The position numbers and the translations under genes are program-made. Shown here piece by piece: positions 22,922-34,840 of a stretch of DNA of 64,000 nucleotides. Below the pieces are notes generated by a model that was not told the origin of the DNA, did not search any database, and saw only the letters and a program-made list of their open reading frames with translations. The stretch lies in the NCBI GenBank assembly GCA_916613615.1, contig OU744725.1:69652754-69716753 (forward strand), given 5' to 3'. Position 1 is the stretch's first letter. The number at the start of each line of letters is the position of its first letter. This DNA comes from Steromphala cineraria. Taxonomy: Eukaryota > Mollusca > Gastropoda > Trochida > Trochidae.

Positions 22922-24106
22922 ATGTCTAACTTCACCACTGCTGTCCCACTGGACGTCACCGACGTAACAGATGGAGACGGAAACTACACAGAAAGCCCTG
23001 AAGCCTTCACTGATTATAACTACACAAACCGGAAACTTATTTCCTTTTCAAAAAGGCTCATTCACCCGGACCCATTGCTTGTAGCTGTATACAAATTTAC
23101 CTATTACAGCTATCCTTTTATATTATTCCTTGGCTCCGTAGGAAACATATTGGCTTATCTTGTCTTCTCTCGTACACGCCTGAGGAAGATTTCGTCAATA
23201 CAATACCTTTCAGCCGTTGCCATTATGGACACAGGTTTCTTATGGACGTTTTTCTTGACTCCTCTTTATGGATATTACAAAGTGCCAATTATCGTGATGG
23301 ATGGGATGTGCCAGTTTATGACCTTTTTGAATTACGTCTTCACTTTCCTTTCTATATGGTATCTTGCGGCGATGGTTGTTGAGAAGTTTATAGGCGTGTA
23401 TTGGCCTTTAAAGAAGACGACAATGTGTACACCATTCCGGGCTAAGCTTGTTATGTCATTCATGGCAGTAATTGCCGTTGCATGTTATTCGTACGTTGTG
23501 TACTTCTTTGGTCCTGAGAAAATCAAGCACATTTTGCAATGTATGCCATGGAAAGAGCTAATGATTCATTTTCATAACCTGAGCAAAATAGACACTTTTG
23601 TAGTTGCGTTGCTGCCGTACATTCTTATCATTTTGCTTACAACTCTTATTGTTGTGAGAGGATGTGAATACTACCGAATATCAGCTTCAATAGAACTGTG
23701 GCCACGGAATTTAGACGACAGCTCCACAACGGGCCAGACTTCACGTCGTGTAACCAGTATATTATTCCCAATCATTATTATCACAGTGCTCAGTAATTCT
23801 CCTGTGATGGCACTAAGAACAGCAATGACTTGGAACACAGGAGACAATCCACATTTAATGAAATGGAACCAACTATTCTATATTTTCTACATCATAAATT
23901 TTGCCATAAAATTCTATGTCTATATGTTGTTTTCGAGAAGTTTCCGAAGAAGAACCTTTGCGCTTGTTTTAAGTGGATATAATAGATTAAAGGATACATG
24001 CAACCGGAAGAACTCGCTGTATGGAGATGATCCACAGCGGATACACTTAGAGTCCATGTCGAGGAGCATTCAAGTACGAGCAAGACTGATGCAGTCGGAT
24101 ATATAA
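22922..24106 (+). CDS. rhodopsin-like (class A) G-protein-coupled receptor
   Basis: A 394-residue, seven-helix plasma-membrane receptor, of the neuropeptide-receptor-like kind common in lophotrochozoans. N-glycosylation sequons lie at N3, N21 and N33 in a short extracellular N-terminus. TM1 carries the GN pair (G74-N75), TM2 has LSAVAIMD (96-103), and C130 with C207 can form the conserved loop disulfide. The DRY position at the end of TM3 reads EKF (154-156), TM6 keeps only the proline (SNSP, P294), and the TM7 NPxxY box is replaced by KFYVY (330-334). The basic tail ends in a Ser/Arg-rich region. The coding region is uninterrupted, and a splice acceptor ending at 22871 suggests a non-coding upstream exon. 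The ligand is unknown. The altered DRY and NPxxY motifs fit divergent mollusc orphan receptors. Confidence 0.9.
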   Translation: MSNFTTAVPLDVTDVTDGDGNYTESPEAFTDYNYTNRKLISFSKRLIHPDPLLVAVYKFTYYSYPFILFLGSVGNILAYLVFSRTRLRKISSIQYLSAVAIMDTGFLWTFFLTPLYGYYKVPIIVMDGMCQFMTFLNYVFTFLSIWYLAAMVVEKFIGVYWPLKKTTMCTPFRAKLVMSFMAVIAVACYSYVVYFFGPEKIKHILQCMPWKELMIHFHNLSKIDTFVVALLPYILIILLTTLIVVRGCEYYRISASIELWPRNLDDSSTTGQTSRRVTSILFPIIIITVLSNSPVMALRTAMTWNTGDNPHLMKWNQLFYIFYIINFAIKFYVYMLFSRSFRRRTFALVLSGYNRLKDTCNRKNSLYGDDPQRIHLESMSRSIQVRARLMQSDI

Positions 24107-25018
24107 AATAACTCTTTTCCACAAGTGCTTCTGTCAGATGTAACTACACGTCTGTCACAGTTCCTAACAACCTGAATATTCTTTCATTGCTACTTTTATT
24201 GGCATTTTGAAATAACAGTATGCGTTGTGTGATATCGACGTTTGATCATTGACATTTGAACATTTTTTCTTCACACATATTGTGTCAATTTGACGTGCAG
24301 CCTTATTTATTAAAACTCGGAATTTTATCAGCATACTATGGTCCTTCGGTCGCCGCTTACCATAATATAGTATGGTATTTAAAAGTACAAGTTGGTCATT
24401 TAAAAAGTGGCCAATGGTCGGCGGGAAAATGGCTAGCTTAAGTTAACAGGAAGTGCTGGTTCAGTATTCACTGCATAAACGGTATTTAAAGAAGTAATAA
24501 TGAAATGTCAATATCTCCTTTAGGGTGTTGATGTTCAAATAGACAGTACCGTCGCTATCGAGCACATCTTTACATCGTGAATGACAGCTAGAGTATTTTA
24601 ATTTAGCGAAACATGTGTGTCATATCTAACAGAAACGCACAGCAGCAAATATTGATTGACAATGAACTTCATATTCATTTCAAAGAAATTATTCATTGAT
24701 AACAAGGCATCAATGATAATACGATTTAACTAATAACAATATGGGAATGAATAAGCAATAGGTTGTGAGATGTCCTCTTGGCAGGAGGAGTGTTTTAACT
24801 GCTTACCAACCTCGACCTCGACCTGTAGAACCGAGGCGTTGCGTGTGAACCATACGCAGCATAGTTTTTGAGCACATCCAAAACTAGCAAACATATGAAA
24901 TTGTCTTCGCGCATGCGACGTACAAGAAACAACCTTATCACGACCAAGGTGCATATGAGTTGCGTGTCTTGCGTACGACTATGGCTATACACAACACGTA
25001 CGCATTGAGTATACGCTG
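24107..25018. other. non-coding stretch downstream of the GPCR
   Basis: Presumably it starts with the GPCR 3' UTR; an ATTAAA occurs at about 24308. Nothing else is recognised. Confidence 0.4.
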
Positions 25019-25998
25019 AAGTGTGACAGGGGCTTTAAAGTTCACATAACCACAAACATAGTTCACTTTTTTCTTTGGAATACAGAAAATCTTATACAAT
25101 ATTGTACGGTGGAGCACGGTGGTGTAGTGGTTAGCGTGTCTGCCTCTCACCCCAACGACCCGGGTTCGAATCCCAGTGGAGACACAAAAGATTTTTGACT
25201 TGGGTCGAAAGCTGTGTTGTGCCCTTGGGCAAGGCACTTCATCCACATTGCACTCAGTCCACCCAGCTGTAGAATGGGTACCTGGTTATACGGGTGTACT
25301 GTCCGAAATGGACTCTCAGCGCAGGCAAGCAGCTTTGAAAAAGTACAATCCGTCAGGGTAATAATGCCGTCGGTGAGCAACTTACAAAGATGGACACTTG
25401 ACGTTAAACTTATCATTATTATTATTATTATTATAGTGCGTTAAAGGTCGCTACTCAAATATGTTCAGTTTGGTAATGAAAGCCGTTTTGAAAGCCACTT
25501 TTGATGGGCCGCTTAGACCTATCTGACAACAAACAAGTGAATGCGTGATTGGTCACGGCCCCATTTTGTGACGTCATAAACAGAATCGGCTTCGTTATCC
25601 TTACATCTATAGTATACCACAGGAGAAAAACCTAATAATTAACGATTTTCAGAAAATGTTTTCCACTCCGTTAGATAAATCATTTGACGACGTAACACTA
25701 CTATGCATTTGGTGTAAAAAAGATATCCACATCAATGGTAATTAAACAATTATTAAGGCGGTATTTCAGTTGAAATAATATTGCGTCACACCCGCGCGAG
25801 TTTTATGACCCTTTACCCAGGTAGGGTTTTCCCAGCCGATAATTACGCTGTCTAAATGAAAGGCTAATTAAAGGTGTTTTTTGGACAAATTAACGAAAAT
25901 TAAGTCCAGCTTTTATTTTTTTAAAAAATCTTTGAACGAAAATCGAGAATTGGTAAGGTAGAGGTTAGTTGATCTTTAAGTGTGACAGGGGCTTTAAA
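25019..25998. repeat. about 940-bp segment bounded by an identical 21-bp direct repeat
   Basis: The same 21 bases, beginning AAGTGTGACAGGGGCTT, occur at 25019-25039 and 25978-25998. The intervening DNA contains the SINE at 25111-25436 and unclassified sequence after it. This could be a long target duplication of a composite insertion or the trace of a local duplication. Confidence 0.55.
25111..25436 (+). mobile_element. tRNA-derived SINE with ATT-repeat tail
   Basis: The head has an A box (GGTGTAGTGGTTAGCG, 25120-25135) and a canonical B box (GGGTTCGAATCCC, 25162-25174), the internal RNA polymerase III promoter. The central body includes GGGCAAGGCACTTCATCCAC and AGAATGGGTACCTGG, a type of conserved SINE core found widely in aquatic invertebrates. 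The tail is a run of ATT (about 25413-25434). SINEs of this form move with the enzymes of a partner LINE. It is non-coding; open frames through it are incidental. Confidence 0.85.
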
Positions 25999-27150
25999 CG
26001 TTTAATGCATATCAAAACGTGAGGAACATTATTGTGTGCTAAAACAACATAGATAATGTGATTATCAAGTGTCCTTTAGTGACATAAGCTTGATTATAAA
26101 CATATTTATTCCATTTTTAATTCATATTGATTTATTTGATATATCAGATGCTGATTCGAAATCGTCAATTCGATCCATATGCCAAGTCTAGCTCAGATCA
26201 GAAGATTTAGTAATAAAACTGTCTACCATGGCGATTTGTAATCAATGAACCGCAAACCTGAAGGATGTATTTGACCGAGCATACTGTAAGTGCATCGATA
26301 TTCCATCTGAATTATCAAATCGATGTTCACACTAAAATTGTCACTTGAACTTTTCACTTGATGACTTGATACACGAGACCTTTTAACTTAATATATGTAT
26401 ACGAATATGTATCGCGTAATGAGATGTTTGGAACATTCAAGCTAACCGAATGTTGTATGGTGATAGTATGAATAAATACAAATTTTCTACAAATTACATT
26501 TAAAGGTGATAAATCCGTACTGATGTGATTTAAAAGATAATTACTTTTTTGTTTATTCGTATGCTTATTCACTTCAAAAAAGTTTTTTCCTTATACCTTA
26601 AATTGGTATTCCAAAATCGTCAATCTTCTTGGTATGCGTGAGTGAGTGTGAGTGAGTGAGTTGGTGTTTAACGTGTTTTGAACAATATTTCAGTTATTAA
26701 ACACGTGGATGTTGCCATCCAAAAGAGAGTAGACAGATCAGAGAGAAAGGGATCGACAGTATGAGGGAAAAGACGGAAAGAAAGGCATAGTAAGAGATAG
26801 AAAGCAGGTTTTAGAAGGACTCACATTTGGTCTGGCTTCTATCCGTCGACCTGTCCAGCTTGGGTGACCCTACCAGGAGCATGTAAGCTCCAGCTGGCAT
26901 AGCTCTCAGGGTCGCCGAAGCACAAAAACCACCACACCACGATAAGGTAATGAGTCCTTGGTATGCAATCTTAGCACCATGAAATAAATGATTCAATTTC
27001 AACTGCATCTTCTGCAGTGTACGTTATCGTCACTGACCGACTCTTCAGCGTAAGCAGCAAATTCAGCACATAATCCTGATGGTGAAGGAACTTGGGCACT
27101 TAAAAGCTAAATTTTTGTTAATGTGATCAAATGACTTCATGAATTAAAAA
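25999..27150. other. non-coding stretch with decayed repeats
   Basis: At about 26636-26720 there is a GTGAGTGAGTGAGTT-type repeat followed by a CAATATTTCAG word, whose inverted relative sits at about 32500-32572. At about 26820-26990 there is a sequence reading (minus strand) GGTGTGGTGG...CCTGGTAGGGTCACCC, which I believe belongs to a dispersed retroelement leader. No host gene recognised. Confidence 0.45.
26820..26990 (-). repeat. probable dispersed retroelement fragment
   Basis: Minus-strand text includes ACCTTATCGTGGTGTGGTGG and CTCCTGGTAGGGTCACCC. I recall such pairs from widely dispersed metazoan non-LTR elements, but the family could not be verified here. The 65-codon minus-strand frame over it is not a gene. 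Confidence 0.35.
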
Positions 27151-27151
27151 T

Positions 27152-28672
27152 AGAGCCATTGGCTCTGTAGCTCATCAGGCTTCATCATCAATTATGCTGT
27201 AGAGTGTGGCCAATGTGATTCCCCCTTTGTAGAGGCCACAAGGGCACCAATCATAAAATTAAGTATATAGGCGACAAGTTTCAGTTTTCTAGTCCTTATA
27301 CTTCAGGAGAAAAAGATGAACATAGATTTGAAGGACGTTCATGTTGCCTTTATTAGGGGCAACAGGGTCACCAAAGCTACAATTCATAATCCTCACTAGC
27401 CAAGGAGTCTTTACACAAAGTTTCAGCTTTCTAGGCCTTATGCTTCTGGAGAAGAAGATGAAAATAGGTTTTTAGGGTGTGGCCCCTGTGGCCCTTATTA
27501 GGGGTCACAGGGCCACCAAAGCTACAATTAATAATCCTCACTAGCCAAGGAGTCTGTACACAAAGTTTCAGCTTTCTAGACCTTATGGTTCTGGAGAAGA
27601 AGATGAAAATTGTTTTTTAGGGCGTGGCCTCTGTGGCCCTTATTATGGGTCACAGGGCTACCAAAGCTACAATTCATAATCCTCACTAGCCAAGGAGTCT
27701 GTACACAAAGTTTCAGCTTTCTAGGCCTTATGGTTCTGCAGAAGAAGATGAAAATAGGCTTTTAGGGTGTGGCCCCTGTGGCCCTTATTAGGGGTCACAG
27801 GGCCACCAAAGCTACAATTTATAATCCTCACTCTTCAAAGAGGCTATACACATACAGGCTTCATCATCAATTATGCTGTAGAGTGTGGCCAATGTGATTC
27901 CCCCTTTGTAGAGGCCACAAGGGCACCAATCATAAAATTAAGTATATAGGCGACAAGTTTCAGTTTTCTAGTCCTTATACTTCAGGAGAAAAAGATGAAC
28001 ATAGATTTGAAGGACGTTCATGTTGCCTTTATTAGGGGCAACAGGGTCACCAAAGCTACAATTCATAATCCTCACTAGCCAAGGAGTCTTTACACAAAGT
28101 TTCAGCTTTCTAGGCCTCATGGTTCTGCAGAAGAAGATGAAAATAGGTTTTTAGGGCGTGGCCCCTGTGGACCTTATTAGGGGTCACAGGGCCACCAAAG
28201 CTACAATTTACAATCCTCACTAGCCAAGGAGTCTGTACACAAAGTTTCAGCTTTCTAGGCCTTATGCTTCTGGAGAAGAAGATGAAAATAGGTTTTTAGG
28301 GTGTGGCCCCTGTGGCCCTTATTAGGGGTCACAGGGCTACCAAAGCTACAATTCATAATCCTCACTAGCCAAGGAGTCTATACACAAAGTTTCAGCTTTC
28401 TAGGCCTTATGGTTCTGGAGAAGAAGATGAAAATAGGTTTTTAGGGTGTGGCCCCTGTGGCCCTTATTAGGGGTCACAGGGCTACCAAAGCTACAATTTA
28501 TAATCCTCACTAGCCAAGGAGTCTGTACACAAAGTTTCAGCTTTCTAGGCCTTATGGTTCTGGAGAAGAAGTCGAAATTCCACAAAGTTTACGGACGGAC
28601 GGATGGACGGACGCCGGACACCATGCCATGCCATAAGCCCATCGGGCCTTACAGGCCAGATGAGCTAAAAAT
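27152..28672. mobile_element. Helitron/pearl-like element with tandem-repeat core
   Basis: The ends carry short inverted repeats: TAGCTCATCAGGC at 27168-27180 and GGCCAGATGAGCTA at about 28654-28667. Each end has a small perfect hairpin: AGAGCCATTGGCTCT at the left, and GGCCTTACAGGCC at the right, about 7 bases before CTAA. A hairpin closely followed by CTRR is the 3' signature of Helitron-type elements. The interior is about nine copies of a roughly 145-bp unit (CAAAGTTTCAGCTTTCTAGG, then GGGTCACAGGGCCACCAAAG). A block of 678 bp starting at about 27178 repeats from about 27856. The right end also has GACGGACGGATGGACGGACG. It has no coding capacity and resembles the tandem-core non-autonomous families described from molluscs. 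Confidence 0.7.
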
Positions 28673-30470
28673 TATACTTGTTCTGGCCTGATATTTGTAT
28701 GGAACATATCACTTTCTATAAATGTTTTCTACTTCAGGCATGCATGTAACTAGCTAGACATGCTTTTCAAATTGTTGTGTTGTATAACTCTTCTGATAAG
28801 CAGCATACACATAATAGAGTGATTTCATACAAATTGTTCTTTAGCGTCAGTACTGACAAGTCTCTTCTCAAATCCAACTTATATTACAGTGAATGTCTAT
28901 GTATTTGGAATATGTACTTTAACAAAACCAAAAAGGATAATATTATCCTTGTTAGAAGATGCGTATTAAGAAATATATATAATCATAAATAAAAGTGTTG
29001 CAAGGTTAAGAAGTGTCAGTATTTCATTTGTTCATACACATTGTAGGAAACGGTAAGCTTTTTATGATATACAAATTACTTTCACTTTCAATTCAATCAG
29101 ATGGCTTACTTTAGTTTCTTAAATAAAATCAGACAGATATCAATATGTGTACTTTCACATTATGCATGTTTGCCAAATATACAATGCATTCTTAACCGTA
29201 ACCATATGTTTACCCAAGTCCTCTAATGAATTATTCAATGTTAAGCAGACCCCCATTTCAATGAGTGTATTGTGTGTACTTTATACTTTTACAACCAGCA
29301 GGAAGCAAGTGATGTTCTATTTATAATGATTTTTCAATGGTCATGTTATCTTCATTAAAATGTATGTTTGGTCAGAAAAATTTTGATTTACAGTTGCAAA
29401 TTAAAATACGATGTGCGTCTGTAAGCACACTAATTTAAACGCGGACATCAAATGTGAATATTAAAGAAGAATCAGCTACAATTTGTTAACCTGTATAACA
29501 CGTTTACATCTTACTTTGTTTTTCAATTATGAATTTTATAAAAAGATGACATCTAACAGTGTTTTTTAATTGTGAGTTTGGATATTACAGTGTTCTGGTT
29601 CAACCATTTGACGATAACTTAAGCAGCTAAATAACACTTTGGAGAGACTTTTTGGCATACAGTAGAGTAACCATAGTAAGGCAATATCATGGACAATTTC
29701 GAGGTATAAAGTAAACACTAAATGAGGCTAAGAGATACGACGTCCGTTTCCTGTTTTGAATCACAATAGACGCTAACTTCTGCAAAATGTAAATTCCTGG
29801 CTGCTTAAATGGCTACCATATCTAAGTGCAACCGAGCAAAGAAAAGAAACGTGACATTTTGATGGATAATACCAGGTTTAACTTTTCTTTCTGAAAGCAG
29901 CATGAGATTAAACAAGTACAATCTGATGAAATAGCAACTCTATTAGTTCATTAGGTACAGGACTTTATCCAACTTCGTCCTTGCAATTGTTTCATGAAGT
30001 GAGCTGGAAGTGTAGCAAGACAAGTTAGAATAATGCATGTTACTTCTTATGAATAAGACATGAGCAAACATAAGTTTGAAAGAAAAAGGGATGGTCCATG
30101 ACATTACAAGAGGTAGATAAGTATAATCCTACTTTCCATCTCTAGCTCTCCTTGGAGAATTGATTTCAAAGATAAAATGGTAGCGCTGTTACTGTTGGCA
30201 AAATTATTTTACGTTGTACTATTGATCTCCGTGCCAAATCAAGTTTGGAACTATGCACCATAAAAAGAACACTTCATACGGTTATGTTGATATCAATTCA
30301 ACCATATTGTTGATATCAAACTGTATGTACTACTACTATGTTGTATGTAAATGACAAACGCATGTAACTATATGTTCCACTAAAAGTAATTAAAAAGCAC
30401 CATTTGAATCTGTTCATCCATAAACTTTAGAAATATTATCATCTTAGGTATTTTTACAGGCCGCTAAGAT
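28673..30470. repeat. segmental-duplication copy A, first part
   Basis: From about 29020 to 30240 this is collinear, with moderate divergence, with 38070-39770; anchors are GTAGGAAACGGTAAGC, CCATTTGACGAT and GGTAGCGCTGTTACTGTTGG. Around 30108-30160 it contains one copy only of the sequence that elsewhere makes up the 54-bp satellite (GAGGTAGATAAGTATAATCC). After 30240 the match continues at 54196-54330. No coding gene recognised. Confidence 0.75.
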
Positions 30471-30565
30471 TGCTGTCTCTACATATGACATTGTGAATTA
30501 AAGAAGATATAGTTTAAATCCAAATTGCTTTGTGCAATCTCTTGCTATTCTGTTGAGTTACCGAA

Positions 30566-31733
30566 AGGGCGCTTCACACTTAGCCGAAATTGACAAAAGG
30601 TTTGAAACACGAATTTGCAAATTTCCAAATTTGCAGGAGATCGTAAGCAATCGCGCCATTCGTAAACGCATCTTAAGTCATCTTTTGGCCGCCGCAAGAG
30701 TTTTTGTGGCTTCGCAGGCAACATCGGAGAAGTGAGCAAATTGTTGATCCTGCCAATTTCGTCTTGCATTCGTGTCTCCATCTTCCCCTTCGCATGGCTA
30801 TCGAGGTAACATGTTCGTATTGTCTTCGTATATCTTCGTATGATGTCATTCGATTTTACTTTACTTGTATATTTGCATAGATTATCAGAATATTTTTTAC
30901 ATACTAAAAAACGTCCTTGCACTGCCGAGTTTTCCTGCCGGAGCTATGAAAAGTCTACCGCATTAATATGTTTTCACGATAGTCCCGGTAACTTTGCGAT
31001 TCATTCTCGATGCACACGGCGTCAGTTAACACAATTGATTTTTAAAACTTCATGTGATTGCCCAAGAAGAATTAAACAAATATCCAAATGATAAATAGTC
31101 GTAAGGTCGTTTAATACAATCGAATTGTGCAGCCATGATACTCTTTCCAGCTGACTTCCAGAGGTCACGTGATGTTTACCGACACCTGGTTCGAGGCACC
31201 GCATATGCATCGTACTCCTGTTAAGACATCGTGCTGCCACTGTGTTGTCTTTGTGCTGACTTCTTAAAGGCTTTGTTCGAAACTTTGAATCATGTCCAAT
31301 TGTTAACGATTGGTATCTAGCAAGTCAGCTGAAAATTATATTATAGGATCAATGCCTGAATATGTTCTAAGAGGCCACAGTGTGATAGTCTGTCAACATG
31401 ACTGGTTATCATACTTTGTGCCACACAACCAGTCGTAGACTCAATGGCATACCACTGATAGTCCAACCACATAGCCACCTATGGGCAAAACTTCAAATCA
31501 ATACCAATTGTCATCAATTTCGGGCCAATCGAACTCGACCTAAGCTAAATCTCCTTTACGATCGTGCATCTTTTCGCATTGAGTTCGTTTTGTGGTCGTG
31601 TGTCATTTTTTGGAAGTGCCTCCGATGATAATTGTTTTATACCCATATTCGGGTCAAATCGTACGAATTTCAAATTTTCTTATTCGTGTTTCTGTCGTTG
31701 GTCAAAAACATCCGGACAGTGTGAAGGCACCCT
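30566..31733. mobile_element. about 1.17-kb insertion in duplication copy A, Harbinger-like ends
   Basis: The paralogous copy near 54345-54365 lacks this block, which defines its limits. The left end AGGGCGCTTCACACTTAG and the complement of the right end AGGGTGCCTTCACACTG form imperfect inverted repeats. TAA follows the right end and the empty site reads CTAATAATAAG, so a 3-bp TAA target duplication, as in PIF/Harbinger, is possible but not intact at the left. A 125-codon minus-strand frame (30545-30922) covers part of it; I do not recognise it and regard it as unproven. Confidence 0.6.
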
Positions 31734-32220
31734 AATGCAGTTCTAAGTGCAAATTCAAAGCAGGAATAGTCATAATGTCTTACGTCCATAATGATACTAA
31801 AACTTCAAGAGTCTTCATTTGTCTTGTTGTTTGGTCAAAAACGTTTAAAAAAAACATCTTACACATACGCATTGTAGAGAAACAGCTGAAATTATCTAAA
31901 CCTTATAATTAATTGGAGGAATATGAACAATTTTAATTCAAAAATATGTTTTGAGTTCTGTATTTAAATGATTTCGTCCCACCATTTCTTGCAGTTCGAA
32001 AATCTTTTTATCTGCCACATAACTATCTATGAATATCTGTTTGAAGCAGTATAAATACTTGAAAGGTTTACAGCAATTAAAATCAAATGTATTACCTTTA
32101 GGTTCGGCATGAGAGTCTCTTAGTTCATAGTGACTTCGTGCTACCCTCAAAATAGCTCTATATGTAATTGTCAAGTGATAATTGTGCAAGGTAAGAAGTC
32201 TAGATATTCAATTTAAGTCT
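31734..32220. repeat. segmental-duplication copy A, second part
   Basis: Collinear with about 54360-54850. Shared anchors include CAAATTCAAAGCAGGAATA, ATCTGCCACATAACTAT and GCTCTATATGTAATTGTCAA. Non-coding. Confidence 0.75.
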
Positions 32221-33232
32221 CAGCTTAGTGGTGAATTACAGTTGAAAAAGGGTATTTACCACTTCTAGAGGTCGGATATGGATACTGTGTGTGAAATATT
32301 CCGAGGTCCGATATGGTAAGGGACAGAGATGAAATCAAATTCAAACATTTAATGTTCACACATGTTTATTACATTATAATTGAACATTGAATATCTACTC
32401 ACGCGTTTGATAAAATGGGATGAATTTTTCCAATAAGTGTGTTGAGTAAAAGTTATTTCTGATCAATTCTTTGTGGTTACCCATCTCTCTACTTGTATTG
32501 AATAAGCCGCTCATGACTGAAATATTGCCCAGGCGGACTAAAACAATAACTCACTCACTCACTCACTTGTATTGAAACATACATGATCCTTTCAATCTTA
32601 ACTTTATTACAAAGTTTTTCTTCGAACCTTTATATATTTTTTAGATGCTTGCTTTTACAATAGTGTGTAGCAGTGTTTTCAAATTGTTTTGCTAATTGAC
32701 ACTGTAGTAAAAATAGATAGCAACGACAGTTGTCGAAAAACATATAAAAGTACTGCTTTGTTTCCGTGTAAGAGAATCTTTGCTGTTTGAACAATTTAAA
32801 CAGGCCATGCTCATTTACTCTGTTCAACTCAATTTCAAATTCTAAAAAAACATGTTCTCACACGTTCGATTGTAACGCCGGTTGAATGTGCATATGCTTT
32901 ATGGAATGTACGCAAATGCTTAAATGAAACGTTGAAACATATACAGAATAAGTATAGAGGTAACAGCTTTAACAATACTTTGCGTGTGTCATCAAAATCA
33001 CATGATGAAAGTCTAAAGGCCGCAATGAGTATTTTGTTCAATTTTGTAACATTGTAAGATGGTTGTACATAATTGATGCAACTTAAATAATTCACATCAG
33101 CAAATGTAAATACTTAATAGATTGTCGTCATGGCTTTTAAACTCGTTAAGTATTAAAAATCGTTCAGTAAACGTCATTAGATATATGAAATGCAATCAGG
33201 TAGGTTTACTTTTCTGTCTCCGTTTCAAACCG
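32221..33232. other. non-coding stretch
   Basis: It contains an inverted GTGAGTGAGTGAG-type dispersed repeat at about 32500-32572 (minus-strand order: GAGTGAG run, TTTAGTCCGCC, CAATATTTCAG). No gene recognised. Confidence 0.45.
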
Positions 33233-33342
33233 CATTTTTTTTTATTTTCCATATTTGTAATACAGGCAAATACATGAGTTGAAATTCTTATAACAAATCA
33301 CATGTATACAATTACGTAATCCACAATTGGCTAGTTCACTAA

Positions 33343-34197
33343 CTAAATAGGATAATTTCTAAATAATAAATGCAAGGTTGACCAATATTGAAAAAACATT
33401 TCTTCTGTTTCTGTAGATAAAAATATATATCTTGCTGAATTATAGTAATGTACAATTTCATTTTTAAGATATTCAAACTTTGGTGTAAAACCATTAATAC
33501 TGCATTTGTAAATATACTGTTTGACTAATAAAATGATTGCATTTACAGGATTATTGTTCTTTCCTTTCATTCCCAATATGATGATTTTATTTGTAAATTC
33601 TAATTTGAGTTGAACCGAGTTTAACCACGATTCTATTTCTTTCCATAATAACATATGGTTGATTGTTTCTGTTTCTCTTTGGCAAAATGGACAATACGGC
33701 GATGATATATATCCAATTTTATAAAGAAAATGTCTTGTTGGGAGTATATTATGAATAATTCTGTATTGCAACCATTTTAGATCTGTGCTTTTTGAACATT
33801 TATGAGCAACAATGTTGTAAATTTTCCAATCTTTTTCATCAAAATCCGTTTGTAGAATTTTCTCCCATTTAGAAAAACTCGCAAAGCGAACACATTTCGA
33901 ATTAACAAGAGAGGCATATAAACTTTTACTCCCAATGATGGTATCTACCTTTGAAATATTAAAAGGGTATATTTGATTTGATAGTTTCTTTTCAAATTGT
34001 TTTATATTCAATGATCGAACATATGTCATTACGGCTCTTTTCACGGATTCATAAGTTAAAAAGTTGGTCTTGATTGAAAAAGATTTGGAAAATTCTTCAA
34101 AAGTTAACAGTCTTCCTTCGACATGTAGCAAATCATTTACAAAAAATACACCCTTTTTATACCAATCATAGTACAGAAACGGCTGTTTATCAATCAA
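33343..34197 (-). pseudogene. LINE ORF2 C-terminal domain with zinc-knuckle-like motif
   Basis: A 284-codon frame. It has WLQYRIIHNILPTRHFLYKI, followed by the cluster CPFCQRETETINHMLL, typical of the C-terminal RNA-binding region of Tx1/L1-like ORF2 proteins. A short frame at 34303-34518 joins it to the thumb fragment. It is intact at its 3' end and followed by the element's tail. Confidence 0.8.
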
Positions 34198-34551
34198 AAT
34201 ATTATCGTTGTTCCATAATGATTGGCATTGTATATCTTCTCCATTTACAATATTCTTTTTACTAATGGTTATAAATTCGGACCATTCTAAAAGAGTGTCT
34301 TTTCAAAACGAGTTTGTTATAGTGGGAATTATTTCTTTTTTAATGAATACACTATCCGAAAGTAAAAAGGGAGTTTTCATCAGTAATTGATCACAAAAAA
34401 GATATGTCCATTTTAAGTAGTGAGCGCCTATTCTTTTAATCCATTTTAATTTTTGTGATGATATGATCTTCCTGATGTTTGGAGATTTCATCCCCCCATG
34501 TTCCGGGTTTAACATCATTACATCTCTTTTGACTTTATCTGGTTTGTTTCT

Positions 34552-34839
34552 TCATATGAAATTAAAGCATTTTTTTTGTAACTTTTCAATAATGCTTTTT
34601 TGGGGATTTGGAAGAGATGAAAATAGATGGTTGAGTTTTGGTAGTAGCAGTGATTTAAGCACAGTGTTTCTGCCGTACGGAGTTAATGTACGAGCTGACC
34701 AGGTATTCATTTGTCTGTCAATTTTGGTTAGCTTTTCTTTGTAATTCATTTCAACCATTTTATTCAGATCAATATCGAATTGTATTCCTAGCAAAGTGAA
34801 ATTTGTTTGTGACCAATCTAAATGCCATTCTTTGCACAT
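34552..34839 (-). pseudogene. LINE RT thumb fragment
   Basis: The 95-codon frame containing FTLLGIQFDIDL and LKSLLLPKLNHLFSSLPNPQ is the segment directly after the RT core in Tx1/L1-type proteins. It is frame-shifted relative to the RT core just upstream. The same motif (LLNPQK) recurs in the second fossil at 63060-64000. Confidence 0.8.
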
Positions 34840-34840
34840 C

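Noticed and set aside
28400..28691. Frames such as MWPLWPLLGVTG repeated at 27767 and 28446
   Set aside because: They recur because the tandem core of the Helitron-like element recurs; not genes.
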